This document shows positions 7,635-16,727 of a stretch of 64,000 nt of DNA, in pieces. Position 1 is the stretch's first letter. Each line of letters opens with the position of its first letter. The DNA lies in contig JAUJEA010000002.1 of NCBI GenBank assembly GCA_030442035.1, positions 682,001 to 746,000 of the forward strand, read 5' to 3'. The notes beneath the pieces are model-generated. The model saw only the letters and a list, made by a program, of their open reading frames with translations. It searched no databases and was not told the DNA's origin. This DNA comes from Splendidivirga corallicola (GTDB lineage: Bacteria; Bacteroidota; Bacteroidia; Cytophagales; Cyclobacteriaceae). Made by a program: the position numbers and the translations under genes.

Positions 7635-9548
7635 CTACATCCCTTTTATTATTAACCTACCTTCATCATTGTACATGATCTCATCCAGGTCGAGCATTCG
7701 TTCAATCACCTGAATAAGTATTTCTTTTTTACTGGCACCAATTCGTTCAATCAAGACCTCGATATTCAATGTTTCTATGAGCAATTCATCCAAAATTTCT
7801 TTTCTGAAGGATTCATAATAGAAGGATGCTCTATCATTTTTCTTCAGATTAAGGCAATTATCACAGATTCCACAGCGTCTATCGGATACCTCTCCAAAAT
7901 ATTCAGACAATAGCTGCATCCTGCACCTCCTATCGCTTCTGACATATGATATGATGGCTTCAACTTTTTTTAGATCATTCTTTCTTCTAAAATCGAGTTT
8001 TTCTTTATTAAACGGCAAATTTGAAGCGTCAACCCTGGAAGTAAGAAAGGTAATTTGTGGGGTTTCTTTTTGCTCCTCGTAGGAGATCACTCCCAATTGA
8101 TGCAGCTGATTCAATTTTTTTTTAACCTCTGCAACTGACACTGCTAAAAAGGAAGCTATTTGCGGTTCAGAGATTTTACAGTAATTTGTATATAACTCTC
8201 CTCCGTAAATTCTCAGTAGGGCTTTGATCAGTGGATCCAGTGCAGCGTGGGAAATTTGAAATTCGTAAAGTTGTTGATGGTTAAAGTTGAAAAGTGCTTT
8301 GGAAGGATTATAAAAGCTTTCATTGAACTGAATATATCCCTCCATTTCTAGTTTCTTCAGTGCATGATAAACAGCAATTGGTTCATAGCCATAGTTATCG
8401 GAAAATTCCTGTAAAGAAAAATCATAGCTGGCCATCAAGCTGCTTCCAATGGCAATTTTATAGTAGTTGGCCATACTTTGATATATTTTCCTTAGAAAAT
8501 CCAGACTTGGATATGATTGCTCTACCAGTCTCTTTAGATCTTCAATATCTTTTTCATGATAAATCTGAACAGCAAAAGCATTTTTTTGGTCTCGCCCTGC
8601 ACGTCCTGCCTCTTGATAATATGACTCAATGTTATTGGGTATCTCCAAATGGCACACAACCCTGACATTTGGTTTATCAATACCCATTCCAAAAGCATTT
8701 GTGGCTACAATAACTCTTGTCCTATCATGAATCCAATTATCCTGTTTGGTTATTCTTTCTCTCTGTGGTAAACCTGCATGGTAATAATCGGATGAGATGC
8801 CTTTTTTTTGCAGTAGCGTTGCAATTTCTTTGGTTCTTTTTCTACTTCTAACATAAACAATAGCGCTGCCTCCAACACTTTTCAAAATTTCCAAAAGCTT
8901 CCTTTCTTTGTCCTCTTCCTTAAAAACCGAGTATGACAGATTTTCTCTAACAAAACTATTCTTGAAAACATTGTGGCCCCCAAAATTCAATTTTTCAATA
9001 ATGTCCTCTTGCACTTTGCCCGTAGCACTAGCCGTCAATGCAATGAATTTTACATCTGGTATTAACTTTCTGAGTTCAGCTATTTCGAGATAGGCTGGCC
9101 GGAAATCATATCCCCATTGTGAAATACAATGGGCTTCGTCCACAGCCACGAAGGAGACAGACATTTTTAAGAGCCTTTCCTGAAAAATACTGGTTTTTAA
9201 TCGTTCCGGCGACACATATAAAAATTTCACAGGGCCATGAACACAGTTGTCCAGAAGTATATCGATTTGTTTTGAGTTCATCCCTGAATAGATAGCCACA
9301 GCCTGTACGTTTCGTTGCCTTAACTGCTCAACCTGATCCTTCATGAGCGCTATTAAGGGAGATATAACAATACACAAACCCTCTTCAAGCAATGCAGGGA
9401 CCTGAAAGCAAATTGATTTACCGCCTCCGGTAGGCAAGAGAGCTAAAGTGTCCTTTCCACTTAGTATGGAGGTGATGATCTCTTCCTGAAGTGGACGAAA
9501 CTGCTGATAGCCCCAAACGCTTTTAAGTATTTCTAACGGTGTGCTCAA
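7635..9548 (-). CDS. recQ: ATP-dependent DNA helicase RecQ
   Basis: A 3'-to-5' superfamily 2 DNA helicase acting in recombination and replication-fork repair. Seen in order: motif 0 (FRPLQ, about 17-21), Walker A PTGGGKS (39-45), DEAH box (137-140), motif VI QEAGRAGRDQ (about 310-319), and the RecQ C-terminal zinc-binding cysteines (CRM, then CGICDNC, around 530-555), followed by a winged-helix region. No HRDC domain is evident at the 637-residue C-terminus, although the last segment could be a diverged one. The start is TTG at 9548 (protein begins MSTPLEILKSVWGY), which aligns with the usual RecQ N-terminus; no ATG fits. It follows the enoyl-CoA hydratase gene by 44 nt in the same direction. 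Confidence 0.95.
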   Translation of the reverse strand: MSTPLEILKSVWGYQQFRPLQEEIITSILSGKDTLALLPTGGGKSICFQVPALLEEGLCIVISPLIALMKDQVEQLRQRNVQAVAIYSGMNSKQIDILLDNCVHGPVKFLYVSPERLKTSIFQERLLKMSVSFVAVDEAHCISQWGYDFRPAYLEIAELRKLIPDVKFIALTASATGKVQEDIIEKLNFGGHNVFKNSFVRENLSYSVFKEEDKERKLLEILKSVGGSAIVYVRSRKRTKEIATLLQKKGISSDYYHAGLPQRERITKQDNWIHDRTRVIVATNAFGMGIDKPNVRVVCHLEIPNNIESYYQEAGRAGRDQKNAFAVQIYHEKDIEDLKRLVEQSYPSLDFLRKIYQSMANYYKIAIGSSLMASYDFSLQEFSDNYGYEPIAVYHALKKLEMEGYIQFNESFYNPSKALFNFNHQQLYEFQISHAALDPLIKALLRIYGGELYTNYCKISEPQIASFLAVSVAEVKKKLNQLHQLGVISYEEQKETPQITFLTSRVDASNLPFNKEKLDFRRKNDLKKVEAIISYVRSDRRCRMQLLSEYFGEVSDRRCGICDNCLNLKKNDRASFYYESFRKEILDELLIETLNIEVLIERIGASKKEILIQVIERMLDLDEIMYNDEGRLIIKGM

Positions 9549-9592
9549 AGGCCTATTGAAGTGTTGTTAGTATACCTGCTAAAAAAGCCTGT

Positions 9593-10366
9593 TTACCAAA
9601 TGATTTTTTCTTTGTTGATAAACGCGGCAATACCTTTTTTGCAATCTTCACTTTCACGGGCTTGGGCATTCATTTCCGATGCATATTGCAAGCCTTTTTC
9701 AAGATCCATGGCTTGTACCTCCGCAATCATTTTTTTTGTAAGTCCCATGGATTGTTGGGAGTTGGTATAGATCAAATGATTGGCAAATTCATTGACCTGT
9801 TTGCTCAAATCATTGGCCCGTATTATTCTATTGATCAATCCAAAATTTTTTGCACTTTCCGCATCGATCAAATCGCCGGTAAGCAGTAGTTCTTTTGCCT
9901 TACCCTCTCCTATCTTCCTCAATAGAAAAACCTTTACAATGGCCGGCACAAAGCCAATTTTAACCTCGGTATAGCCAAACTTAGCCTCTGGGACCGAAAA
10001 GGCAAAATCACAAACGGTTGCCAAACCACAACCTCCGGCAATAGCATGACCATTTATTTCTGCAATGACAACTTTCGAAAGGGTATAGATCTGGTGAAAG
10101 AGCTCCTTCAAATGGCTCGAATCCTCCAGGTTCTCATCATAGGTATTGTTTTGCAACTGTTGAATATATGCCAGATCAGCACCAGCACAAAATGCCTGAC
10201 CCTCCGCTGATAGTATTATAACCTTTACATTTTTATCAACATCAGCCTTGCCGAAAGCATTTTTTAATTCACTAACGACCTGGTAATTCAATGCATTTCT
10301 TTTTTCAGGTCTGTTGAGCGTAATATTAGCAATACGATTGGCTACCTGATATTTTACAAACTTCAT
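9593..10366 (-). CDS. Enoyl-CoA hydratase/isomerase family protein
   Basis: A 257-residue crotonase-fold enzyme, the usual length for the family. The CoA-binding and oxyanion-hole segments are visible: AFCAGADL (58-65) and the Gly-rich AIAGGCGLAT (108-117). Crotonase-family enzymes hydrate enoyl-CoA in beta-oxidation or act on methylglutaconyl-CoA and related thioesters; the sequence alone does not fix the substrate. It starts at ATG 10366, 14 nt downstream of the serine hydrolase gene, so the two are probably co-transcribed, with recQ behind them. An acyl-CoA ligase lies 17 kb away in this window. Confidence 0.9.
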   Translation of the reverse strand: MKFVKYQVANRIANITLNRPEKRNALNYQVVSELKNAFGKADVDKNVKVIILSAEGQAFCAGADLAYIQQLQNNTYDENLEDSSHLKELFHQIYTLSKVVIAEINGHAIAGGCGLATVCDFAFSVPEAKFGYTEVKIGFVPAIVKVFLLRKIGEGKAKELLLTGDLIDAESAKNFGLINRIIRANDLSKQVNEFANHLIYTNSQQSMGLTKKMIAEVQAMDLEKGLQYASEMNAQARESEDCKKGIAAFINKEKIIW

Positions 10367-10380
10367 CTCTCCTGTTTACT

Positions 10381-11763
10381 TTAGTTCTCGATTGATTCCA
10401 ACACTTCTTTCACAAATTTCTCTTTATCCCATCTTCCGGAATCCAGGGTTAACCCTAAACGAACAATCACAGTTTTTTTTGAAGGAACAATCATAATTAT
10501 TTGTCCTTCATGACCAGCTGCGTAATAAGCGTCCTGAGGCAGGCTGGGGAACTTTCTATTCCCTTCCTCATCACCTGCATTAAGCCACCAATGCGCTCCA
10601 TAATTTCCCATTGGGACCAAAGGAGTGGGATGAGTGGAATATGACACCCAGCCTTCCGGTAATATCCTTTCATTGTTCCATACACCATCATTTAAGTATA
10701 ACAATCCAAACCTGGCCCAGTCCCTGGCGGTGGCATACATAAAAGAGGAGCCTACAAAGCTACCGGATGCATCAATTTCCATTGTGGCACTTTGCATTCC
10801 TAGTTTATTGAAAAGAGCCTCTCTTGGAAAAGACAGGTAGGTCAGATCACTCTGAAAAGTATTTCTTATGATTTTGCTTACAATATTCGTGGTTCCACTG
10901 GAATAATACCACTCGCCGTCAGGGCGGCTTCTTAATTCTTTCTCACTGGCATATTCTGAAGCACTGTAGCTTCCAAAAAGCATTTTTGGCACATCGATTG
11001 GCGTGCTATATTCTTCCTTGAACTCCAGCCCGCTACTCATTCTCAACATTTGGTCCAGGCTGATCTCTCTTCTAGGATCCTGTGCTTCTTGCCATTTCGC
11101 TAATAATTCCTGATTTGAGATGGCCAATTTATCCTGTTTAACAAGAATCCCTATTAAAGCATTTACAACACTTTTAGTCATGGACCATCCAAGTAATGGT
11201 GTGTCTTTTGAATATCCATCTGCATAATGCTCTGCTAATAAATTACCATTATATAAAACAATTACGGCTCTGGTCCTGAGTAGATTATCCGGATCTGTTT
11301 CCTCGAATTGTGATTTAATCGCCCTTTCCAACTTAGACCTATTCACATTTGATGGAAAGATGTTGTTTCTAAGATCATCACCCATAGGCCATGAAACCGT
11401 ATCAGCCCTTTCAGGTAAAAAGGTTAAATCAGTCAATTGTGTCTGTTCCAATTCATTTTCCGAAGCCCCCACTGCCAATGTGCATCCAAGGTTTTTACGA
11501 TATACAGCCACTCTTTTACCCAGGCCGAAAATGGAGCTCTCTACCGTCTTCTTTTCCTGATCCACTTCCATATCGACCATAGTAAAATTAACAAGATCGT
11601 GCTCTTTTACAGAGGCTTCGTCCCTGCCAGATACAAACACACAGGAACACATGATTTTAGCGCTGTAAGCAGAGGCTATGGGAATGAGCCCCCAGAGGTA
11701 AAAAATTCCATATCCTACAGCGATCAAAAACACAATGATGATAATTCTTTTAAATTTTCGCAC
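10381..11763 (-). CDS. Beta-lactamase-fold serine hydrolase, membrane-anchored
   Basis: A 460-residue class C beta-lactamase/esterase-type protein. Residues 6-33 form an N-terminal membrane anchor or signal. The catalytic motif SxxK is SMTK (194-197) and the second motif is YSS (287-289). Characteristic segments such as DQMLRMSSGLEFKE (237-250) and the C-terminal region around GHEGQ support the family. These proteins are usually peptidases or esterases of the cell envelope rather than true beta-lactamases. The start is GTG at 11763 (MRKFKR). It appears to head a short minus-strand unit with the enoyl-CoA hydratase and recQ genes. Confidence 0.88.
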   Translation of the reverse strand: MRKFKRIIIIVFLIAVGYGIFYLWGLIPIASAYSAKIMCSCVFVSGRDEASVKEHDLVNFTMVDMEVDQEKKTVESSIFGLGKRVAVYRKNLGCTLAVGASENELEQTQLTDLTFLPERADTVSWPMGDDLRNNIFPSNVNRSKLERAIKSQFEETDPDNLLRTRAVIVLYNGNLLAEHYADGYSKDTPLLGWSMTKSVVNALIGILVKQDKLAISNQELLAKWQEAQDPRREISLDQMLRMSSGLEFKEEYSTPIDVPKMLFGSYSASEYASEKELRSRPDGEWYYSSGTTNIVSKIIRNTFQSDLTYLSFPREALFNKLGMQSATMEIDASGSFVGSSFMYATARDWARFGLLYLNDGVWNNERILPEGWVSYSTHPTPLVPMGNYGAHWWLNAGDEEGNRKFPSLPQDAYYAAGHEGQIIMIVPSKKTVIVRLGLTLDSGRWDKEKFVKEVLESIEN

Positions 11764-11881
11764 AGCTAAAAAGTTTAGTTCTCAGGATTTATGAGCTATA
11801 AAGTTTATTTATGAAATATACCAATTGCGAAAGGAATTATTTTAATTTCAAATAAAAAAGAAATACATCATTTATCATACT

Positions 11882-14017
11882 TCACGAAGCGTTGGTCAAG
11901 TCAATGGTAAAGGCTCCCTGATGTGGAATGGAATGACATCTGATATTGAGATTCTCCATTTCTTTCAAAATCTTCTTTGCATAATATATGCTGTTTGAAC
12001 TCCCAATGACCAATGTTTTACAATGAAATATTTCCAACAATTGTCGAACATCTTCAATAGATTCATTTTCTATTATTAAAAAATCGATTTTCAATGAGGC
12101 TGGGTCTATTGATCTGATCACACTACTTTTCCTGATAAAAAGGATTTTGATGTTATACCAACTGATTAGGTCATAATCCTCTTTAGAAATCACCGGAATG
12201 ATATGTCCGTGGTTATGATCCTTTGTATGCCGGTCAATTGGCAGACCCATTTTTAAACGATTGATCTTTATCCTTTGGTCTAATTGTTCAGGACGGCTAT
12301 CAGGGACGATCATATGATGCTCTTGCACTCGATGACCTTTGATGATATCTGTGATACTTGATTGAGGAATGCTGTAAAGGACAATCTGCCTGACCTTATT
12401 TTGTTTGGTAATATGATTAATTTCAGAGATACTAAGGGACAAGATTAAAACAAATGAGAATAAAATGTATTTCGCATTCCTTAAATGAATAGCCGACAAA
12501 ATACCTAAAAGACTCAAATATATAAGTATAGTCTGCCACTTCGTAGGATAAAAATGGATGGTTGACATAGGAAGCTGGCTGACAATCGATAAAAAATGAT
12601 TATTAAAATCAATGAGATATTCTAAAAGGCGAGCTAAAAAACCAGCCACAAGTTCGGAAGCATTGCATAGCACTAAAATCCAACCCAGATATAGTATGCA
12701 AAATATCAAAGGCATTACCAATAAATTGGATAAAATGAAGTAAGAAGGGAACTGTTGAAAATAAAACAGGCCAAGTGGAAAAGTTGCCAGTTGAGCCGCT
12801 ACGGAAACGGTAGTGAGTTCCCAGATCTTATCCAGCAATCTGTTTTTCAGGTTTAAAACAGTATAAATTCCGGGTTGAATGTAAACGATTCCAAAAACAG
12901 CCAAATAGGACAACTGGAATCCAACTGATTTTAAAAGCCAAGGATCAAAGCAGAGTAAAATAAAAGCAGAGGCTGCAATGGAATTATAAATATTGGTTTG
13001 CCTTTTAAAAGACCGGGCTATGACGATCATGGAGAACATAGTCACAGCCCGAAGCACTGAGGGGGAAAGTCCTGTGAGCAACGCATAAAACCATAGGATT
13101 GTTAAAGTGATGGAAGCAAAAATTAGCTTGCCCCATTTCCGGCTTCTTATTTTACCAAGAGAATTCAATAGTACAAGGTAGACAATACCAACATGCAAAC
13201 CTGAGACAGCTAACACATGCATAACCCCTGCTTTTGCATATGTCTGTTTCATTTCATAGGATAGCTCCTCCTTAGAGCCAACAATCAATGCTATGGTGAT
13301 CCCCAGCGCATTTGGGTCTTGAATCCTTGATCTTAAAATGGAAAGTATTCTATGCTTTAAGACATATGATAGGCCAATAAAGAAATTAGGCTCATGATGA
13401 CCAGTAATCATGATCTCCCTACTCGATGCATAGTGTTGATATGATATTCCATGCTGTAAAAGAAATTTGCGATAATCAAATGCCCCGGGATTCATTGGAC
13501 CTTTAACCGGTGTAGGTGATCCTTTGACCAATATTTGATCTCCAATACTGATAGGTTGATGATTTTTACCAATGCGTTGGTATAAATAGATTTGGATATC
13601 CTTTTTCAGCCATTGACCATCAATATAGCAATCTGTTATCTTAACCTTGGTCCGTGTCCAAGTTCCCTTGATTTCCGAATCACCTGAGACAATTGCTCTA
13701 TAGTAACCTGGCGCTTTGTTAGCATTACTTAGGAAAAGAGGATCATCAATTGGTCGTGTTTGTTCAACACGTATCCATCCACTTAGAAAAATAGCCAAAA
13801 GCGCTATTATGCCCATAAAAAAGCGATACTTCTTTTTAAAATACTGGTTAAAGACAATTACTGCAATAACATAGATTATCACTGTAAAAAGAAATACCTG
13901 TTTAAAAGGGAGATCAAGATCGGGAAGCTCAGTAAAAAGGCCCGCAATGATCCCACTTATAAACACCAGGCTGAGTTTTATAAAAATATATGGAAGCCAG
14001 TGAGGTCTGGTTAACAT
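11882..14017 (-). CDS. ComEC/Rec2-family DNA-uptake channel protein
   Basis: A 711-residue polytopic membrane protein. Residues 1-200 hold the N-terminal hydrophobic segments and the ComEC N-terminal domain (with GNP-like phrases such as KGPMNPGAFDYRKFL). Residues about 225-510 form the Competence domain, with the hallmark HVLAVSGLHVGIVYL (about 269-283) and GLSPSVLRA. In natural transformation ComEC passes single-stranded DNA across the inner membrane. The C-terminal 190 residues occupy the place of the metallo-beta-lactamase domain, but I see no HxHxDH metal motif, so that part is degenerate or different. Start ATG 14017. No other competence gene is in the window. Confidence 0.88.
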   Translation of the reverse strand: MLTRPHWLPYIFIKLSLVFISGIIAGLFTELPDLDLPFKQVFLFTVIIYVIAVIVFNQYFKKKYRFFMGIIALLAIFLSGWIRVEQTRPIDDPLFLSNANKAPGYYRAIVSGDSEIKGTWTRTKVKITDCYIDGQWLKKDIQIYLYQRIGKNHQPISIGDQILVKGSPTPVKGPMNPGAFDYRKFLLQHGISYQHYASSREIMITGHHEPNFFIGLSYVLKHRILSILRSRIQDPNALGITIALIVGSKEELSYEMKQTYAKAGVMHVLAVSGLHVGIVYLVLLNSLGKIRSRKWGKLIFASITLTILWFYALLTGLSPSVLRAVTMFSMIVIARSFKRQTNIYNSIAASAFILLCFDPWLLKSVGFQLSYLAVFGIVYIQPGIYTVLNLKNRLLDKIWELTTVSVAAQLATFPLGLFYFQQFPSYFILSNLLVMPLIFCILYLGWILVLCNASELVAGFLARLLEYLIDFNNHFLSIVSQLPMSTIHFYPTKWQTILIYLSLLGILSAIHLRNAKYILFSFVLILSLSISEINHITKQNKVRQIVLYSIPQSSITDIIKGHRVQEHHMIVPDSRPEQLDQRIKINRLKMGLPIDRHTKDHNHGHIIPVISKEDYDLISWYNIKILFIRKSSVIRSIDPASLKIDFLIIENESIEDVRQLLEIFHCKTLVIGSSNSIYYAKKILKEMENLNIRCHSIPHQGAFTIDLTNAS

Positions 14018-14159
14018 AGCTGATTGTCTGAAAATTGGTTTTTAAATTAAGTATTTATTTAGTCTCTTATCAATAATATTTGTGTATTTTTTGGCAAGAA
14101 TTATTGAAGCATGCTTAAAAAACAGGATTTGATTTGTACTGATCATGGTTTAGCGTATT

Positions 14160-14400
14160 ACATATTCTTCAGGCAAAATCAATACATTCCCACTTCAACA
14201 CTTTCTTCCGGTTATCGCTACGCTTAACTTACGACTAGGAAGGAGATCGATGGTTTGTGCAGACACAAACCATGGTGATGAGATTGATCATGCCGATGTC
14301 AGACACCTTCAGGTGTCAGCACATCTTGTTTGCTCGAAGTGGCTGATGTATCCAGGATCCATAATGCAAACCATGGTGGTGAGAGATAACTCATGGTAAT
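14160..14400. repeat. Gene-free patch with several inverted repeats
   Basis: No coding sequence is recognised between 14018 and 14608. Within it are a perfect 10-bp hairpin, ATGGTTTGTG (14250-14259) with CACAAACCAT (14264-14273), and a second hairpin around 14294-14322 built on GACACCT/AGGTGTC. The phrase AAACCATGGTG occurs twice (about 14268 and 14368), about 100 nt apart. The TCAGGTGTCAG core also appears in the MITE-like element immediately downstream, so the patch probably holds older or partial copies of such elements. Confidence 0.55.
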
Positions 14401-14413
14401 TTTGAATTATGAG

Positions 14414-14544
14414 TCAATGCCATTAAGGTAAGTCTTCAGGTGTCAGATAATTTTTTGGTACACTTAAAAACATTATTTGGGCTGAAATCTGATACCTGAC
14501 ACCTGAGAGCTTTCAAAATATTTTCTTAACATAAATGGTATTGA
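14414..14544. repeat. MITE-like imperfect palindromic element, copy A
   Basis: A 131-bp element whose ends are inverted repeats: TCAATGCCATTAAGGTAAG at the left and, read from the right, TCAATACCATTTATGTTAAG. Inner arms also pair (CTTCAGGTGTCAGA with TCTGATACCTGACACCTGAG), so the whole element could fold into one long hairpin. It is clearly related to 42164-42301; the strongest shared block is GGCTGAAATCTGATACCTGA. No coding capacity. Flanking target duplication is not clear for this copy. Confidence 0.7.
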
Positions 14545-14608
14545 ATAAAAAATTAAAATATTTTGTGACTTTTCTCATATCATTTTATTGTATATAAAAC
14601 ATTAGATC

Positions 14609-15100
14609 TTGAAAGAATCATTGGCCTTAAAAGTTGTAGACAAATTCGGTCATCAGGCAAGATGCAGAGTTTGCGGACTCTATGTAGAGAAAAATAAAAT
14701 TCTGATGATTAAGCATAGAGGTCTTGGTGAAAAGGGATATCTATGGAGTCCACCGGGTGGGGGTGTGATCTATGGCTCTTCCCTGAAGGAAAATTTGAAA
14801 CGTGAATTTTTGGAGGAAACCGGACTGGAGATTAAAGTGCAGAAATTCCTATTTGTTCATGAATTTTTAAATAATCCATTACATGCCATCGAGCTGTTTT
14901 TTGAGGTTGAAAAAATTGGAGGAGAAATTGGTATTGGTAGTGATCCCGAAATGGATCAAAAAAATCAGATCATTGAGGAAGTCAAAATGTTGTCATTTGA
15001 AGAATTGAAGCTGGAAAATAAATTAAATCTGCATAATATTCTTTGGGATTGCCAATCGATCAACGACCTTTTAAAAATGAGGGGGTATTTTAATTATTAA
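14609..15100 (+). CDS. NUDIX hydrolase
   Basis: A 163-residue NUDIX-family pyrophosphohydrolase, which cleaves nucleoside diphosphates linked to another moiety. The NUDIX box lies around residues 49-71: GGGVIYGS followed by REFLEETGL, with Ser at the place of the first box Glu but the catalytic REFLEE intact. CRVCGLYVEKNKILMIKHR precedes it, as in many MutT-like proteins. No ATG is available upstream of the conserved region; TTG at 14609 is the only plausible start and gives MKESLALK. It follows the repeat-rich patch and precedes a membrane-protein gene by 82 nt. The substrate is unknown. Confidence 0.87.
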   Translation: MKESLALKVVDKFGHQARCRVCGLYVEKNKILMIKHRGLGEKGYLWSPPGGGVIYGSSLKENLKREFLEETGLEIKVQKFLFVHEFLNNPLHAIELFFEVEKIGGEIGIGSDPEMDQKNQIIEEVKMLSFEELKLENKLNLHNILWDCQSINDLLKMRGYFNY

Positions 15101-15182
15101 AAATATTTATCTAAAATAGCGGAAAAATTTATTTGGGTAATACTCGATAAAATTTTTATTATTGTAACTAAAATAATTTAAA

Positions 15183-15776
15183 ATGAATACAACGCGAATA
15201 TTCTCTATAGTTCTGTTTTTAGTGGCGGCATTTTTAGCAGTCTATTTGGCAAGACTCATATATAATGATATCGAACATACGAGAAGAGTCGAAGAGGTTG
15301 AAGCTAAGGTAATTAACCAACTTAAAATTATAAGGGAAGCACAAATAGCATTTCAAACGGTTAATGGAAGATTTACTGCAGATTGGGACGAACTCAAAGC
15401 CTTTATTGATACTGGTAAACTATTTGTGATTCAAAAAAGAGAAGAGATTATTCCACTGGATTATGGTGATGACAGTGTGGTTTTACACATTGATACACTA
15501 GATGCTGTTCCTGTCAGAGATTCTCTGTTTTCCCCATTAAAATATCCCAATTTGGATTTAAGCACATTGTCTTATATTCCTGAAAATGAGAAAGGCGAGC
15601 AGTTCGTAATATTTGCTGAGAAAATAACAAAGTCCGGTGTTTCTGTAGATGTTATAGAAGTAAAAGATATTAATCCATTTGACAGAACCAGAAAAGAGGA
15701 CAGTGACTTGAGAAATAGAAGGCCCTTAAGGTTTGGATCTAGAACTGATATAACGACCGCAGGTAACTGGGAATAA
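15183..15776 (+). CDS. Membrane-anchored protein of unknown function, pilin-like layout
   Basis: A 197-residue protein with one N-terminal transmembrane segment (about residues 6-28, IFSIVLFLVAAFLAVYLARL) and an external or periplasmic domain. Immediately after the membrane helix comes a long amphipathic helix and the phrase IREAQIAFQTVNGRFTADWDEL, which resembles the alpha-1 end and first loop of type II secretion or type IV pseudopilins. No prepilin peptidase motif (G before F-E) is visible, so this is a resemblance in layout only. The C-terminus is Arg/Asp-rich. It sits 6 nt upstream of the DUF3822 gene and is probably co-transcribed with it. Confidence 0.8.
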   Translation: MNTTRIFSIVLFLVAAFLAVYLARLIYNDIEHTRRVEEVEAKVINQLKIIREAQIAFQTVNGRFTADWDELKAFIDTGKLFVIQKREEIIPLDYGDDSVVLHIDTLDAVPVRDSLFSPLKYPNLDLSTLSYIPENEKGEQFVIFAEKITKSGVSVDVIEVKDINPFDRTRKEDSDLRNRRPLRFGSRTDITTAGNWE

Positions 15777-15782
15777 ATAATA

Positions 15783-16670
15783 TTGGAAAAAGCGACCTTA
15801 AACTACCGATTAGTTAAAAAAATCAAAGATGATAAGTTTGATGTTGATGGATTACATCATTATAACTTATCTATTCAAATAGGCGACACTGATTTTCAGG
15901 TTTGCATAGCAGATGCGAATAGCAATCAATGTTTGCTACTAGAAGATTATATATTGAATGATGTCGATTCCTCAGATGAGTTGATCGACATCATTTCGTC
16001 TTTATTCGACAATCATCATCTCTTAAAAGCCGGATTCTGGAGTACAGTAAAAGTATCACTTAAGAATCCAAAGTTTACATTGGTTCCGGAAAATCTATTT
16101 CAAAAAGAATCTCTACCAGATTATTTGAAGTTGAATTGCACTTTGGATCCTGTGAAGGAAGAGCTTAACTATTACAAGCAGATAAAATCTGATGCTGTGG
16201 GAGTCTTTTCTGGAGATAAAAATTTGTTAGATTGGTTGCGTTCGGTTTATCCGAACATTACGCTTCAGGTTATCCATCAAACAAATGCATTGATAGAAGG
16301 CGTATTGAGTTATGAGGATCATACCGATGCAAAATCAATGTTTATTTTCACAGATCGTAATAACCTGACAATCATTGTAGCTGCCAATAAAAAACTCATT
16401 TATTGCAACAAGTTTGTATATAATACCACAAATGCATTCCTGAAATATGTATTCACTGTATTTCAATTGCAAGAACTCGATCAGCATAACAGTAAGGTGC
16501 ATATCTGGGGAAACATTAATACACAATCACCTCAGTTCAAAGAGCTTTACAAATATTTCAAACAAATCTCTTTTGGTGGTAAGCCTTCTTATTTGAAGTT
16601 TAATTATATGTTTGATGAAGCTGAAGATCATCAATATTTTGATCTTTACAACACCTTTTTGTGTCAATAA
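15783..16670 (+). CDS. DUF3822 family protein
   Basis: A 295-residue soluble protein that I assign to DUF3822, a Bacteroidota family regularly found next to coaD. The protein has an N-terminal segment (HYNLSIQIGDTDFQVCI, about 26-42) and a second half with similar strand patterns (SMFIFTDRNNLTIIVAANKKLIYCNKF), reminiscent of an actin-like ASKHA duplication, although no ATP-binding motif is evident. The start is TTG at 15783, 6 nt after the preceding stop; no ATG fits. The coaD gene follows by 57 nt. Function unknown; the conserved neighbourhood hints at a link to coenzyme A or RNA modification genes. Confidence 0.78.
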   Translation: MEKATLNYRLVKKIKDDKFDVDGLHHYNLSIQIGDTDFQVCIADANSNQCLLLEDYILNDVDSSDELIDIISSLFDNHHLLKAGFWSTVKVSLKNPKFTLVPENLFQKESLPDYLKLNCTLDPVKEELNYYKQIKSDAVGVFSGDKNLLDWLRSVYPNITLQVIHQTNALIEGVLSYEDHTDAKSMFIFTDRNNLTIIVAANKKLIYCNKFVYNTTNAFLKYVFTVFQLQELDQHNSKVHIWGNINTQSPQFKELYKYFKQISFGGKPSYLKFNYMFDEAEDHQYFDLYNTFLCQ

Positions 16671-16727
16671 TCTTAAATTGTCATAGAAAGCACTGTCTCT
16701 CGCATCTCGACATTCTGAATAATCCTT

